The position numbers and the translations under genes are program-made. Source: Niebla homalea (Eukaryota; Ascomycota; Lecanoromycetes; Lecanorales; Ramalinaceae). From it: DNA of 64,000 bases. The notes under the pieces are model-generated. The model did not search any database. It had not been told where the DNA came from and saw only the letters and a list, made by a program, of their open reading frames with translations. Position 1 is the first letter of the stretch, and every line of letters begins with the position of its first letter. Below are positions 35,870-49,060 of this stretch, piece by piece. Where the stretch lies: assembly GCA_019925105.1 (NCBI GenBank), contig JAHGAU010000002.1, forward strand, positions 1,240,001 through 1,304,000, given 5' to 3'.

Positions 35870-38800
35870 TTTATTGTTAATTTTAAAGGGTCTTATAAAT
35901 TAAAACGTAAGCTTTTTACTTAATTATTTTAACTTAAGGTTTTTAATATTTAATATTGTTAAATCGTTAATATTATATAATTTTAATTTATATTTTTTAT
36001 TATACGTTTTTTAAGTTAATTTAATAATACGGTATTATTAATCCGTTAATATTAATTATATTTTATATAATATTTTAACTTTATTTTTTATTATAGGTAT
36101 TTCCTTTTTTATAAATTTATCTTTAAGTTTAAAATAAATATCTGGATTATAATTATATATTACTATAAAAAGGCTATAGTTTAAAGTTGAATATTTTAAG
36201 TTTATATAAATAAATTTAGTTAAAAAGAATAACCTTATTTAATTTATTTATTCGGAATTAATAAAGGTCCTTAAATATTATTTAAAACCTTAATTTTAAC
36301 GTTTTATTTAATTATCTATTTACGGATAAAAAGCGGTATTTAATTTACGCTTTATCTTTATATAATAATATATTAAACCTTAGAATTTACTGGTAAATAA
36401 AGACCCTCGGTTAATTACGATTCTAATTAACGTATTATACTATAATACGATTTCTTTAAAGAAAAGGTCCGTTAACGTAATAATATCGATTTATTTTATA
36501 ACGGAAAGATATTTATATATTTTTATATATTTATTTATGATTATTAAAATTAAATTATAAACGTTATTTTTAATTTTATTTACAGATAAACCGGTAATAA
36601 AGTTTATATTAAGTTCTTTCCAGGGTATAACCGGTTAAAAGAATAAAATAAGCTTATTATAAAGACAATAATATAATACCTTAATCCTTTAATAAATCTC
36701 GTACGTTTCAATATAATTATTAACTTAAGCCTTTAAGTTATCTTAATAATATTTACGGGTTAAAAGCTTATAAGTTTTTTCGGCTTTAAAGTAGCCCGTT
36801 AACGGATTATTATAATACTTATTAATTAGCTTTTTTCTAACCGCTTTATCCCGGGGGATATATATATAGCCTTTATAAGTTATAAGGTTATTAAGATTAA
36901 GTTTTTAAATATTATTACGACCTTAATAAGAATACGTTAACGTTATATTATCGTCTTTAATTTTATATATAAACGTATCGTTAACCTATAGATCCTTAAT
37001 AAGTAACTTAATTGGCCTGGATTCTTTATAAAACTTTTTAAATAGCTATTAAATTTCTTTTCGTAAGATAATAATTTAAATACTTCTTAAAGTAAATAAT
37101 AATTAATAATTAATAGTTATTATCTGCTGGTATTCCGTTAACTTATTGGATTAAAGTATAAGCTTATTCTATAAGGTAGGTAATAAGGTAATATTAAAAG
37201 GTAAGACTCCTTTATAATCTAAACGTTTTAATAAAGGATTAATAAGGTTTATTTTACTTTAATAATAAAATATTTTAAAGTTATAATTAATAAGTTTTAA
37301 GGTTTACTTAACTTAATACGGGCTTAACGTTAATTATTTTATAAACTTTTAAAGATTATTATAATTTATTTATATTTAAATAGTTTTAAGGCTCTTTTTT
37401 AAATAATACCGTTATTGCTTAAACGCCATAACGATAACGAAGAGTTCTTAATCGTATATTTTATAATTCTATTTAATAAAGGTTATTTTTCTAGATTAAT
37501 ACGTAATTAAACGTTAATAACCCTCCTTAAACTATTAAAATAAAATACCTATAATAATAAAGTTGGATATATTAATCTTTACTTATATTTTCCGTTTTAA
37601 GTTAAAATAACAGAATAATAACGCGTTAATAAATATTTCACGGAGCCGGCGGAACGTTATATTAACTATATTATTCTACTTTAACGGGTTAGCCTTTTTC
37701 CCTTCCTTATTGCCTTTAAGTAAATTAATTAGGGGCTTAATTATTCTTAAATATTTATAAATAAAATAATAATAAAAATTTATAAAGCTTAAAAAAACCT
37801 ATATTTCCCGGTAGGTTTTCGGGGTAAATTAATCTTTAATAATTTAAATACGCTTTTAATCTATTTAAATTTTTTTAATAAAAACGATAAACCCTAGGAA
37901 TTCTATTTAAATAATATTAAATTAATATTTCTTAAGGTTAACGTAAAGTTAAAATTAATAAAGTTACTTAAGGACTTATTAAATATAACGTTAATAATCC
38001 GCCGGATTTTTATTAAATATTAAAATATTATTTAAATAGATTATATAAGTTATATTAATAAAGTTAATAAGGATATAATTAATATAAGTTTAAAAGGTCG
38101 TTAAAACGTTAATTAACTTAAATAATATAACGAGATACTTAAAATAACTATAATATATATAGAATACCGTCTTTTATTTATTACCGGACTTAATCCGTAA
38201 CCGGTAATAAGTATCTTTAAGGTTTAACTTAATAAACCGTTTAAAGTTATTTAACCGGTTAAAAGTCTCGGTAATTAAAAGTAATAAATATTAATTTTTA
38301 ACTATAACCGTATTTAATTTACGATAATCAATATAAAGATAAAGGCCGTTATTTTTCTTAAGTATAAAAAGGATTAAAGCGCTTATAAATAACGTTAAAT
38401 AATAAATCTAACCCCGGGTTATAATATCCTTAAGGTACCGCCGGAGCTCCGCTAGCTTTACCCAAGATAAATTATATAAGGAATTATATAGTAACTCTTT
38501 ATCGTTTAAGTTAATAATATAATCCCTTTATTTTAATTTAAATAAAATATTAATTATATTATTGGAAAAAATATTTATATACTCACTTAACTCCCTCGGG
38601 ATACTCTGGTTAATAAAGTTTTTTATAGTATTTATATATATTAAATTACTTTAAGGGATTTATAGTATTTTTAAGCGCTTTATTATTATATTAATATAAA
38701 TAATTATAAAAACCTTATTAATCTCCGTTAAACTTTAATTAAAGTTATAAACATTATTAATTTATAATTTATAAGATTTAACCTTAAAACGTTATTTATT

Positions 38801-40369
38801 TACCGCCGGATTAATCGTTATTTATAAAATATATAAAATTAATAAATTAAGGATTATATTTAAACCTTCTTAATTAATAACGTAAAAGAGTATTTTATAT
38901 TGTTTTTATTACCCTTAATTATTAATTAAATAATATTATAATTAATAAACGTTATAATAAAAAATCTATTTATTATTAAGAAAAGCCGTTTATAGTAAAA
39001 CGGTGGGGGTTAACTATAAGTCTTATTAAACCGTATATACTTATAAAATTAAATTTATTTAAGCTCTAATATTAATTAATATACTTAATAATTAAAAATT
39101 ATCCTGAAAACTTATTTAACCCTTAATAATAAAAGCCGGGTATAACTTTAATTATTTCTTTATTAATTCTAACCTTAAGGTACTACCGGAGCTTTATCGT
39201 TTTTTAACGTATTATCCTTTTTATGGAATTTTATACTTACTATTAAGACCTTATTCTATAAAACGATAAGGCAATCGGATCTATAATAGCCCTTTCTGTA
39301 ATATATATAATATTTAATGTTTTTATTTACTTTAAAGGTAATATTAGAGTTTTTAAGTATAGCTTTACGCTTTTAGCCGTAAGAATCAGCTTTAATAAAA
39401 ATATATACTGACTTTAAGCCATTAAAATTAAATTTAAATACCTTATTTTTAAAAGATTTACCCTTATTGGCTTTTTAATTACCATTAATAATACGCTTTA
39501 AATTATTTTCTTATATAATTACCGTTATTATAATATCGTCCTGGGTTCTTAATACCTTATTAATTATAAGGATTTTAATTTTAAGTTTTAATAAAAGCTT
39601 TATAAAGAATATATAAGTATAAAATTTATTTAATAATAATAATAAGTCCTTTTTTATAATCTTTAAAGTATTATAGAATTATATTACCTTTTAATTAAAA
39701 CGTTATTTAATATCCTTAAATTATTTATAATAAGTAAACCGGCGGTTCTCCGGATTAATTATTAAATTTAAAAATTTATCCTTAAGTTTTTAATAACTTA
39801 TTTTATTAATTTCCTCGTCCGGTAAGTTAAAGATTTTATAAAAAATAGACTTTAAATAAAAAAATTATTTTTTTTTCTCGGTAAGGAAGTACTTAAGATA
39901 AAGTATAAATTATTTCTTTAAGTTAATAAATTACGTTTAATATTTATTTTTAGACTTATTTTAATATAATTTAAGTTTTTCCGGATAAAAAGACTTACCC
40001 TTACGGGGTAGAATAAAAGCCGCCGGCGGTACGCTATTAATATAAAGCTTAATAATAAGGTTAATACGGGGGAAAATCCCAGAGTATAAACCCTTATATT
40101 ACGCGTTAATACGGTTAAATATATACTCTTAATAAATATAATTCTTAATTTTAAGTTAATTAACTTTAAATTATAGTTCTAGAAGTTAAGTTTATTAAGC
40201 TATAATATTATAATAATATTCCGCCGTTTTAATTTATTTAACTATAATAAAGGAATTCTTAATTAAAGGACGAATATTACCTTTTTATTTTAAGGTTTAT
40301 TAAGTTAATTAAATATTTATTATTATAATAATATCAGGCTTTCTTTTTAATAAGGAAGAAGAATTAAAA
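35870..40369 (-). pseudogene. Gypsy-2 gag-pol, RIP-inactivated
   Basis: Minus-strand counterpart of 10350-11856 plus 17914-20928, here uninterrupted. The integrase core is at about 36560-36640 (the minus strand reads a W---NIDFITGL-like line), RT/RNase H at about 37400-39100, and the knuckle region at about 39250-39330. All frames contain stops. Confidence 0.7.
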
Positions 40370-40702
40370 TATTAAATTAACTCCGTTAACGGTACGCCGG
40401 CGGGACTAATAAAAGTAAATATAGAAAACGTAACGTTATAGTTTAAATACTTAAGTATTACTTTAATAAGTAAATTAATAATAAGATTAATTCTTAAGGA
40501 ACTTAGAAAGAATTAAGGTATAGCCTTTACTTAAGGTAAAGGTAATAACTATCCCGCTTTACGCTTATTGAGTTACGGCTTATAAATAACGTATACCAAG
40601 GCCGTTACCAAGGCCCTTTATTAAGGCCTAACGGCCTACCTTAGCGCAGCAGTATGGCGTACCATTATGGCGCCGGCGCAGAGATGGCGCTAGCTGCTAA
40701 TA
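40370..40702 (-). repeat. Gypsy-2 5' LTR
   Basis: Starts TATTAAATTAACTCC, ends GCTAGCTGCTAATA. The outer 75 bases are almost identical to those of the Gypsy-1 5' LTR. Confidence 0.85.
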
Positions 40703-40707
40703 AATTT

Positions 40708-41945
40708 AGTTAAAACTTAAGAAAAGTACGTATCCAATTATGATAATAAATAATAAATGGATTCGGGGAAATTTTGAATAATTAAAAATGAAAAGATACT
40801 TATAAAGATTAATAAAACTATTACTTATTGAAATTAAGTTAAATTAAACGAAAAAAATGTTAAATTTAACTTATATTTAGCTAATTAACTTAAGTTTAAC
40901 CTTCAGTTTTAACGGCGGTTAAACCGAAATTAAAAAGATTATTATAAAGAAAATTATTAAAATAAAAATAACCGTATTAATATAATAAACTTAAAGACAA
41001 TAAACGGAACGTTAATACCGTTATAAGACATCGGTTTTATAAAATTATAAATACCCGGCGTTAAAAAAGGATAAAATTACGGAAAAATACCTCCGGCGCT
41101 ATAATAATATAAAAAAAGGGGATAGTATCTTAATTATTTAACTCTGGACCGGTAAGAACGGCTTAATTTACTTCCTTTATATGGTATATGCGGACGGGCG
41201 GATTAACGTTAATTACGAATATAAATAATAAAAACAGGATACTATTTATATTCTTATTTTTTATCCGCGGTATACGGACCTCTATACGGGACTTATCGAT
41301 AAAGTAAAGATAACCAAGTACCGTAAGATATTAATTATGGAGAAAAGTATTAAAGCAGCGGTTAAGTTTATAATAACCATAAACTTACTCCCGCAGTTCA
41401 GTTTAATTAATAAAATAAATGAAATAACTGAAGATTTTATAAAGAAACCTCGTTATTAACCTTAAAGTAAAAAATAAGGGCGGAAAAACTATATTTAATA
41501 AAAGATTAAGAGAATTATCGATATTAAAATAATATAAAAAAAGGTCGTTATAAACGGTAAGTATATCCATTATAAGGGACGTTATAAATAAATAAGGTAA
41601 TAATAATATACGTACCGATGAAAGTATTTAAAGGTATAAATTAAAGTAATAGTATAAGAGGGATTAATAAGGTAATAAAAACGCTATAAAACCAAAAATA
41701 ACCCTTAAAAGGACTTAATCGTAATATTAAGGTATTTCCTAAATAAAACTTAAATATAGTTACTCTTTAAGTAATTAATAATACTTATTTTAAATAAGCA
41801 GAAATTAAGTAAAATACCGGTTTTATCCTAATGTTTAAAGCGTTAAATTTTACGATTTCTAGTAAAGCCAGTAAACCGACTATTATAAAGCGCCGAAATT
41901 AACTTAACTAGATCCGTAAGATAAATCAATCAATCAATCAATAAA
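40708..41945 (+). mobile_element. LINE-3, 3' end and tail
   Basis: RNase H and 3' UTR remnants are followed by the block CGCCGAAATTAACTTAACTAG and (CAAT)n at 41925-41942. It aligns with 62310-63530 of LINE-4, same orientation. Confidence 0.82.
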
Positions 41946-42779
41946 CGAAAAATTTATTAAAAAGTAAAAGTGGAAAAAAAATTATTAATCTCCGGTATAT
42001 TAACCGGAAATAAAAACTATAGTATAAAATTAAATAAATAAACTTACTTTCAGATAATATTTAATATTATATTAATATTAAAGAATTTTTTTATACTTAA
42101 AGATTAATTATTTGTTTTTATAAAAATAATTTAAATAAGGCCGGATTATAACCCCTGAGATCCAATTAGTACCATAATACTTTAAATAAGTTTTAAAGGT
42201 TATTTTAAATATTTAAATTAATAATTAATTTCTGCGCGTAAAATTAAATATTATAAATTATATATTACGTTTTTATTAAGCTTAAAACCTTTTTAAACGG
42301 CTTTATAGCTCCTTCAAGCTATTAAAATAACCGTTATTAATATTATTTACCTATATAGACCTTCCGATCCTTTATTAATATAAAAACAATATATAATATA
42401 AAAAAATTTAAAAAAAATTTTAAAAAAGGGGAAATCGTAAAAACGATATTTACCCTAAAACCCCCCGGATGAAATCGCGTTCTAAAGCTTATTATAAGTG
42501 CCGTTATCGTAAGAACTTATATTATTTACTTAATTAAAAGGTAATTACGACTATTATATTACTTACCCGGTTAATTAATAACGGGTAAGTTAAGTAATAC
42601 GTGATTTTTATATTACCTACCCGGTTAATTAATAACGAATAAAGTAAATGGTATATAAACTTTACTTTATTTACCCGGCTAATTAATAACGGGTAGGAAA
42701 GGTAGTTTTAAGTTTAAAAGTTTTCCTTTTTAATATACTTATAAACTTGAGGGCGAGCTTTTCTTAAAGGGGGGGGGAA
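41946..42779. other. AT-rich block, possible interior of an LTR element
   Basis: No frame or domain recognised. It ends in a run of nine G (AAAGGGGGGGGGAA) typical of a polypurine tract, directly before an LTR-like sequence at 42780. Three hairpin-forming repeats occupy 42561-42705. It could be the internal 3' part of a truncated LTR element. Confidence 0.45.
42561..42705. repeat. Three spaced palindromic repeats
   Basis: Units at about 42561-42590, 42616-42646 and 42666-42705 are all built on TACCCGGTTAATTAATAACG. The first is a near-perfect inverted repeat (ACTTACCCG / CGGGTAAGT). The spacing is 50-55 bases. Confidence 0.75.
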
Positions 42780-42994
42780 TATTAAGGTTTAAAGGTATTA
42801 ATAACTAAGGTATAAACCTTACCGGACCTATCCCGGGCCAAGCCCGGGGTTAGTCCGGCACAAGGAGTATTACCGATTAAGTATATTAGGGCCTTCGGCC
42901 CCTTTACTTTTAAACTTCTATACTTTAGTGTCTTTAGTTATACGTAATACACCCTTTGCCTTCCCATTACCCCAGAGGGGCTTGGAATCTAACA
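42780..42994 (+). repeat. LTR-like sequence, orphan
   Basis: Begins TATTAAGG after the nine-G tract, ends GGAATCTAACA, 215 bp. It is AT-mutated at the left and ordinary at the right, as in other 3' LTRs here. It contains GGGCCAAGCCCGGG and AGGGCCTTCGGCCC palindromes. No second LTR or duplication was found, so the call is tentative. An accidental 60-codon frame overlaps its end (42928-43110). Confidence 0.45.
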
Positions 42995-43247
42995 ATTACG
43001 ATAAAAGGTATCTATTTATATTCCTTAAAGTTAAGGATTTTATTTTACTTTACTTATATAAGGGTTACTTAATACCGTCCGTTTATTTAATTAAAGCAAA
43101 ATTATTATAGTAATATACCGGGTTATTTAAAGTGCTTTAATAAATTGGAACTTAAGTATACAAACTAAAGCTTCCTTAATATCAATGTATATACTTAATC
43201 TTTCTTATAGTTTAACTTAAGTCCTTAATTACGTTAAATAACAATTT
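42995..43247. other. Short spacer, no gene seen
   Basis: Moderately AT-rich with nothing recognisable. The last 13 bases (43235-43247, TAAATAACAATTT) are the LINE-2 duplication, matched at 47995-48007. Confidence 0.55.
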
Positions 43248-46200
43248 GATTAATTGATTAATTGATTTATACTACGGATCTAGCTAAGCTAATTCCGGCG
43301 TTCCTTAATACGCGGCCTTTTAGCCTTATTAATAACCGTAAAAACCTGATACTTATAACGTTAAGGTAAAAACCGGCGTTTACCAAGCCTTTACCTTTTA
43401 TCCTTTAAAGTAAAGGATATTAACGGCCGTTTAAAGAGTAATAATCTATTTATATACTTTTTATATTTTAACTCCTTTGTAAAAATCAGTAATATTATAA
43501 TTATATTTTTATAAAGGCTATTTTTAAGTTCGTTACTTTTCCGCTTTTTTATATATTTATATTATTTTAACTTTACGTAACGTTTTTAAATATTTTTATT
43601 AATATTTACGCGCTTAATATATATCCTTTTTATATTATTATTACCGTTAACTCCTTTAAAAACTTTTAATAAGTATTTATTATTATATTTTTACGGTAAT
43701 AAAAAATACTTTCCGGTTTATATAATTAACGTAACCGGTTTCCGTTTTTCTTTTTCTTCCTTAATTAATAACGGGTTTTCTCCGTAAAATCTTTAATAAC
43801 CTCGTTTATCTTTATAATAAGGCTGAATTATAATAATAGTCCGGTAAATATTACAAACTTAATAATTACCTGGATATTTCACTTTATAAATAATATTTAA
43901 CGGTAATTATAAATATTAACTTTTATAATAAGTCTTAATTTAATCTCCGTAAATAAGGGATGGAAGATAAAAATATATATAATATTTTACTTTCTTTATT
44001 TATATTTATATCCGGTATTTATTTAATTTCCGGTATATATAATAAATAAAAAATAAATTAAATTATTTTTACCCGTCCGGAATTAAATTATTAATATGTT
44101 ATTACCCTTTTTTATAATATTATAATAACAGAAATACTTATTAATAATCTTTTTATCATTAAAAATTAAATAACGATAACTTTAAAATATAAAGTCTTTA
44201 TATTTCCGTTAACGTTTAATTTATTTTATTATAATTTATAAGGCAATTATTATAGCTTTTATTTTTTAAATCCCTTTAATCTTAATCTTTTTTATATTTA
44301 ACGGGAATTTATATGCGTTTAAATTAACCTCCGGGATATTAATAAAATTAATTTTTTTCTTAATTTATTCTTATTTTATTTTAATAAGAAAAAGGATAAA
44401 TATCTTTAATTTATTCCCTTTAACTTAAAACTTATTAAGATTTAAGCGGATCCGCCCGTTTCCTATTATTATAATTAAATATATATATTTCTTTAATTCT
44501 ACTTAAGTAACTATTTAATTTAATAAGACCTTAATTAACGGTATAAAGACCTTAGATTTTAATACCGGAATAAGGGTTATTTTATAAGTATTATTAATTA
44601 CTTTTAAATACCGATTTTAGACTTTTTATAATATTTAAATAAGCTCTTTTTTATATCCCGGAGTATTTTTAGGTATATATTAGATAGCTATAATATATAT
44701 TATAATTAACTTTATTATAGCCTGATAAACGGTCCGGGCCTTTTATAACGTAATTTTTTATATTGATATAACGAGATAAATAAAGTTTTTTTCTTATAAA
44801 ATTATTTTCTTTTAAATTTTTCTTATATATCCTTTTAATTGAACTTCTTATTTACTTAAAAATTAAAAACTTTAATATTAATATCCGGCTTTACCGTAAT
44901 TTTATTTAAGTTTATTATAGTTATTATATTATATAACTTTAGGCTTTTAATTATATAGATAAACTTATACTTATATAGCGTAAATTAAGCTTTATAAGTT
45001 CTTATTTATTAAAGATAAACTTTATAAGCTTATTTTAATTCTAAACAATTTATATATATAAAAGTATTATAAGGTAAAAAATAAATATTATTAATAAAGC
45101 TTTTAACTTAAACTTTTTATTTTAACTTAATAAGTTTTTCAATTAATAAATTATTAAAAAATAAGAATAATATAAAAGAAATAAACGATCTTTAAGAAAT
45201 CCCCGTTATAATAAACTTTATTGGGCTTATTTTTTATCTTAAGTTAATTAACGTAATTTAATTACTTAAGAACCTTTTTATTTATTTAATTAAAAAGGGT
45301 AATATTTTTTTTTTTTTCTAAGTTATATAATAACCTTTAATAATTTATTTTATTGAAGGTATTTATAATATTAAAAGAAAAAAGACTTATAATATACTTT
45401 TTCCAGTAACTTTATACCGTATATACGCCATCGATTAGTCCTTTAAGGGCTGTTTCTATTAACCGACCTTTCCTTACTTTTATCTGTTGGTCGGGGAGAA
45501 GTCCGTGGTTTTTTATATAGTCAATAAGGATCTTCGTTATTACCGTCTTTAAGGCCTTCCCCAGCGTATAAAGGAGTGCAATGGGTCTGTAAGACTTTAC
45601 CTCAGAGTAATCCGGCTTAGCAGGCTTCTTGAGGATGATCGTCTTAGGTTTTTATTATAGTAAATAATATCCCAGTTATTTACGTTAAACCACTTATTTA
45701 TAGAGAAATATATTTTAATTATTTTATTTTTCTTAAAATTTAAATAAAACTTTTCCTTTAAATTAATAAATAAATATATATATAAATTATATAATAGTTT
45801 TTATATTATGATAATATTAACGTTTTTGACTTTTTAAACTTAAATATTAATATTATTACTTTAATTTCCTTATTATAAACGTTATATTATATTATTCTTA
45901 AAAGTATTAATATATTATATATTAACCTTTATAAAGGCTCCCTTATTTATATCCGTTTAAATTATAAACTTCTTATTAAAATTAAACGTTTTTTAACTTA
46001 ATATTTTTGTTAGGACGGATAACCACTCGGCCACGGAGGCAAAAGTAGCTAACCTGGGCAGGTAATAGCGCTTAGGGGTAAGCCGCTATTACCATATAAG
46101 GGGTGTTAGGCCCTAAGGGCCACCCCTGCGGGGTGCGCATAGGCGCTAACAATTTTCTTAATTATTATTAAAAATATAAAACGGCCGGCCCTTAAAGTCA

Positions 46201-47994
46201 GGATTATAAAAAGCTTCTTTTTCTTTACTATATTTATTATCGTTATTTATTTTTTATTATTTAATTAATTAAGTTTGCGTTTTAAGGTTACCTTTAATTA
46301 ACCTATTAAACCAGGTCCGTATATATTATACCGTTAGATTTTCATAGTTATTTAAGTCTTTTTACGTTTAATCTTTTTAGCTTTTATTATATATTTAGAA
46401 TCCTATATTAAATATCCCTTTTTATTATATATAACGTATTTAAATACGCCCTTTATAAGTTTTTTAATTATTAACTTTATATATTTATAAGTATTATAAC
46501 TTTTAACGTAAACTATATACCTTATAATATTAAAATACCTTATAATAATATATTTATAATTTTAATATTTAAAATATTAATAAATATCCGCCGTTTTATT
46601 TTATAATTAAATTATCTTAAGACATCTTTTTTTAATAATCCCTTTATTTAAGATATTATTATATATTTTTATTAATATTACGTTTAATATAATAATAAAG
46701 TACTTCTTTATACGTTTTAAAAAGTTAAGTCTTTTTATTACTGAAGGAAGCCTATAATTAACGATTTTAAATTTTAAATAAAAAACCGTATTTTCCTTTT
46801 TTATATTCTTTAACGTAATCTCTTTTTCGGTTTTTATAAAACGTAATAAATATATCTTGTTTATTATAACGGTAAACAATTACCTTAAAACCTTAATTAA
46901 TTTATATTCTTTTTTATTAATTTAAGTTTTAAATTTTTTTAAGTTTTCTTTTATTTTTAAAGACGTTATATTAAGAAAAATATTTTTACTTTATAGTTTA
47001 TATATTATAATAATCTATTTTATTAATAATTCCGTTTCTATTTTAAAAGTTTTTATTAATTATAATAAATTTATTTTTATAATTACGTTTTTCTTTTTAT
47101 TATTAAATAAGTAAATCGTTATTATTTTTATTTTCTTTAATATAATTACTTTCTTTTCCGTTATTTTTTTATTCTTTATTACGGGTACTTTTTTTATTAT
47201 TCTTATCGTTTAACTTTCTTTTACTTAAAAGGTTACCGCCTTTATACCCTTAATTTTAAGCCGCCGTTTTTACTTTTTATTAATGCTTTTATTCTTGCCC
47301 TTTAAAAGCCTTATAAACGTTCCGTTTCTTTTAATTTTATTTTTATTTTTATATAAAAGTTTTTTATACTTTTTAATTCAATTTATAATATTAATTAAGT
47401 CTTTAATATAAAATCCTTTTACTTTACCGTAAGGAGTCCTTTTAAGGTTTTTATTGCTTCCTTTATTACCCTTTTGCCCTTATTTACCGGGCGATATATT
47501 GTTTCCGTTTTTTATTTTTAATTTTTTAAAGTCCTGTTTTCCTTATTAACTTTATTTCCCTTTTATATACCTTTAATAATATTTTTATTACGGTCTTTTT
47601 ACTTTTTCCTTCTACTTATATTTTTTATTATTAATACCGTACCGGCCTTTCTACCCCCTTATTTACCTATTACCTCCATATTATTATTATGCGTTTTACG
47701 TACTTTAATATACGTATTTTATTAACCTTAATTTCCTTATTTATTTTAAGCGTTATCCGGCTTATTATTATTATATTACCCGTATATATTATCGTTATTT
47801 CTATTAATATAAGTTACTTACCCGTTTATTATTTTATTCTTAATTATTACGTTACTTTTACTTATTGTATTTAATATATTTCCTTTACTATTACTAGAGC
47901 TATACGTATACGTATCGTTTTGAACCTCTGGGGTCCCTTTGTTCGTCGCCATTCTTCATTTAAAAATCAAATTAATAACTTAAAAAAGTTAATC
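43248..47994 (-). mobile_element. LINE-2 (Tad-like), both ends intact but internally deleted
   Basis: Tail (CAATTAAT)n at 43248-43265; 5' end at 47994; perfect 13-bp duplication TAAATAACAATTT on both sides. The minus strand reads ORF1 from ATG 47952 (MATNKGTP), later a lysine-rich open stretch (46607-46879), then the start of the endonuclease (about 45655-45960), then RT. At about 45648 the endonuclease jumps directly into RT. Against LINE-1 about 1.2 kb is missing, which fits the length difference (4.6 against 5.8 kb without insertions). The RT start (45420-45648) is strikingly well preserved: ILKKPAKPDYSEVKSYRPIA, then LLYTLGKALK and GLLPDQQ. It is interrupted by a solo LTR. Confidence 0.88.
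46008..46151. repeat. Solo LTR of the TRIM family, inside LINE-2
   Basis: 144 bp, TGTTAGGACGG...GCGCTAACA, with a perfect TSD, ATTTT, at 46003-46007 and 46152-46156. It has the same A-box-like block (46023-46033). It is GC-rich and unmutated within AT-converted LINE DNA, so it is younger than the RIP of LINE-2 or too short to be a RIP target. Confidence 0.92.
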
Positions 47995-48007
47995 TAAATA
48001 ACAATTT

Positions 48008-49060
48008 ATTCGTTCATTTATTACCTAATTTTTCATTTTTTATTTATGTTAGAGGTAATATAAAGTTTTATAAGATTTATAAGATTATATACCTGCTTAA
48101 TCCATAAATTAAACTTTAAGGTAAAGGCTACCGTATGAAGTATTTTATTAAATAGAAAGGATATAGTGCAGAAGGTAATTAATAAATATCCTTATATAAG
48201 CTGGGGAATACGTTGGATTTAATTAAGGATTATAAAGAGTAAGTGGTTTTATTTGCTTTATTATTTATGCCTCCGCTTCTTAAAGTATACCGTTTTACTA
48301 TTATAGTACGCTTGGTTTCAGCCATATTTTATCGTTGCGGCCGTCCGCGTAAGCAACCTGCTATTAAAGCAACTTTTTTTTTAGCTTTAATAACCCAAGG
48401 TCGCGGCCGTCTACGTTATTAATTCACTATTAAAGTACTTATTCAACTTGATTTACCTTAAGTTTAGCCTTTATAATAATTTTAGCCTTTATAATAATAA
48501 TAATTCCGTTTACTTCGGCTTTGTTTACCTTAACTTTTATTACTTTAATACTTATTACTCGTAATCGTGCGAAGCAACTTATTATTTAAGTACCTTAATA
48601 AGGATAAGGACGTCCCCTTTATTTTAAAAGCCCTTATACTGTAACGGATATATCCTTTATTAGTGTATCCTTGGCTGTATACTATATTTAGGTAGTTTAA
48701 TAGCTTAAATAGATTCATTATATATACATAATTCAACCACCAAAATCCATGCATCCAATGGATATCCTTTACATTAACTTTAATATTTAAATTTATTAAA
48801 AGAGGTCCGTTAAGGGTAACTCTTAAGATATAAGTATTCTAAAATAAAAATATTATAATTATAAATCAAATAAATTACGTAATCAACTTCCCTAGACCCT
48901 AAAGAACATATTATAATGAATAACAATAAAATTAATATTTTTATAAACGGATATAAAGGTATATCAATAAATTAACCTTATAAATAATAAGCTAAGTAAT
49001 ACGCTTACTAGTAGTTTCTTAATAACTATATATTCTTATAAGTATATTAGCAAATTTATT
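48008..49060. other. Unassigned AT-rich DNA
   Basis: No element ends and no domain recognised. A 69-codon frame on the minus strand (48545-48754) has no known motif; its first 80 bases match 28290-28375 in inverted orientation. Mutation is milder than in the LINEs; some CpA and TpG remain. Confidence 0.45.

Larger units (their letters stand above)
31140..40702 (-). mobile_element. Gypsy-2: complete Ty3/Gypsy retrotransposon with nested LINE fragment
   Basis: LTRs at 31140-31472 and 40370-40702, with TSD AATTT at 31135-31139 and 40703-40707. Without the LINE insertion it is about 7652 bp, the same family as Gypsy-1. Coding strand is minus, with integrase around 36560-36640 and the knuckle region around 39250-39330. 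A local duplication of about 30 bp (GCGTAAAGCCGGTTAAGTAT twice) lies at 31531-31590 just inside the left LTR. It is uniformly AT-converted except for the outer ends of the LTRs. Confidence 0.9.

Noticed and set aside
46607..46879. 90-codon minus-strand frame as a gene
   Set aside because: It lies within LINE-2 ORF1, AT-converted and Lys/Ile-rich; it is a surviving piece of the transposon frame.
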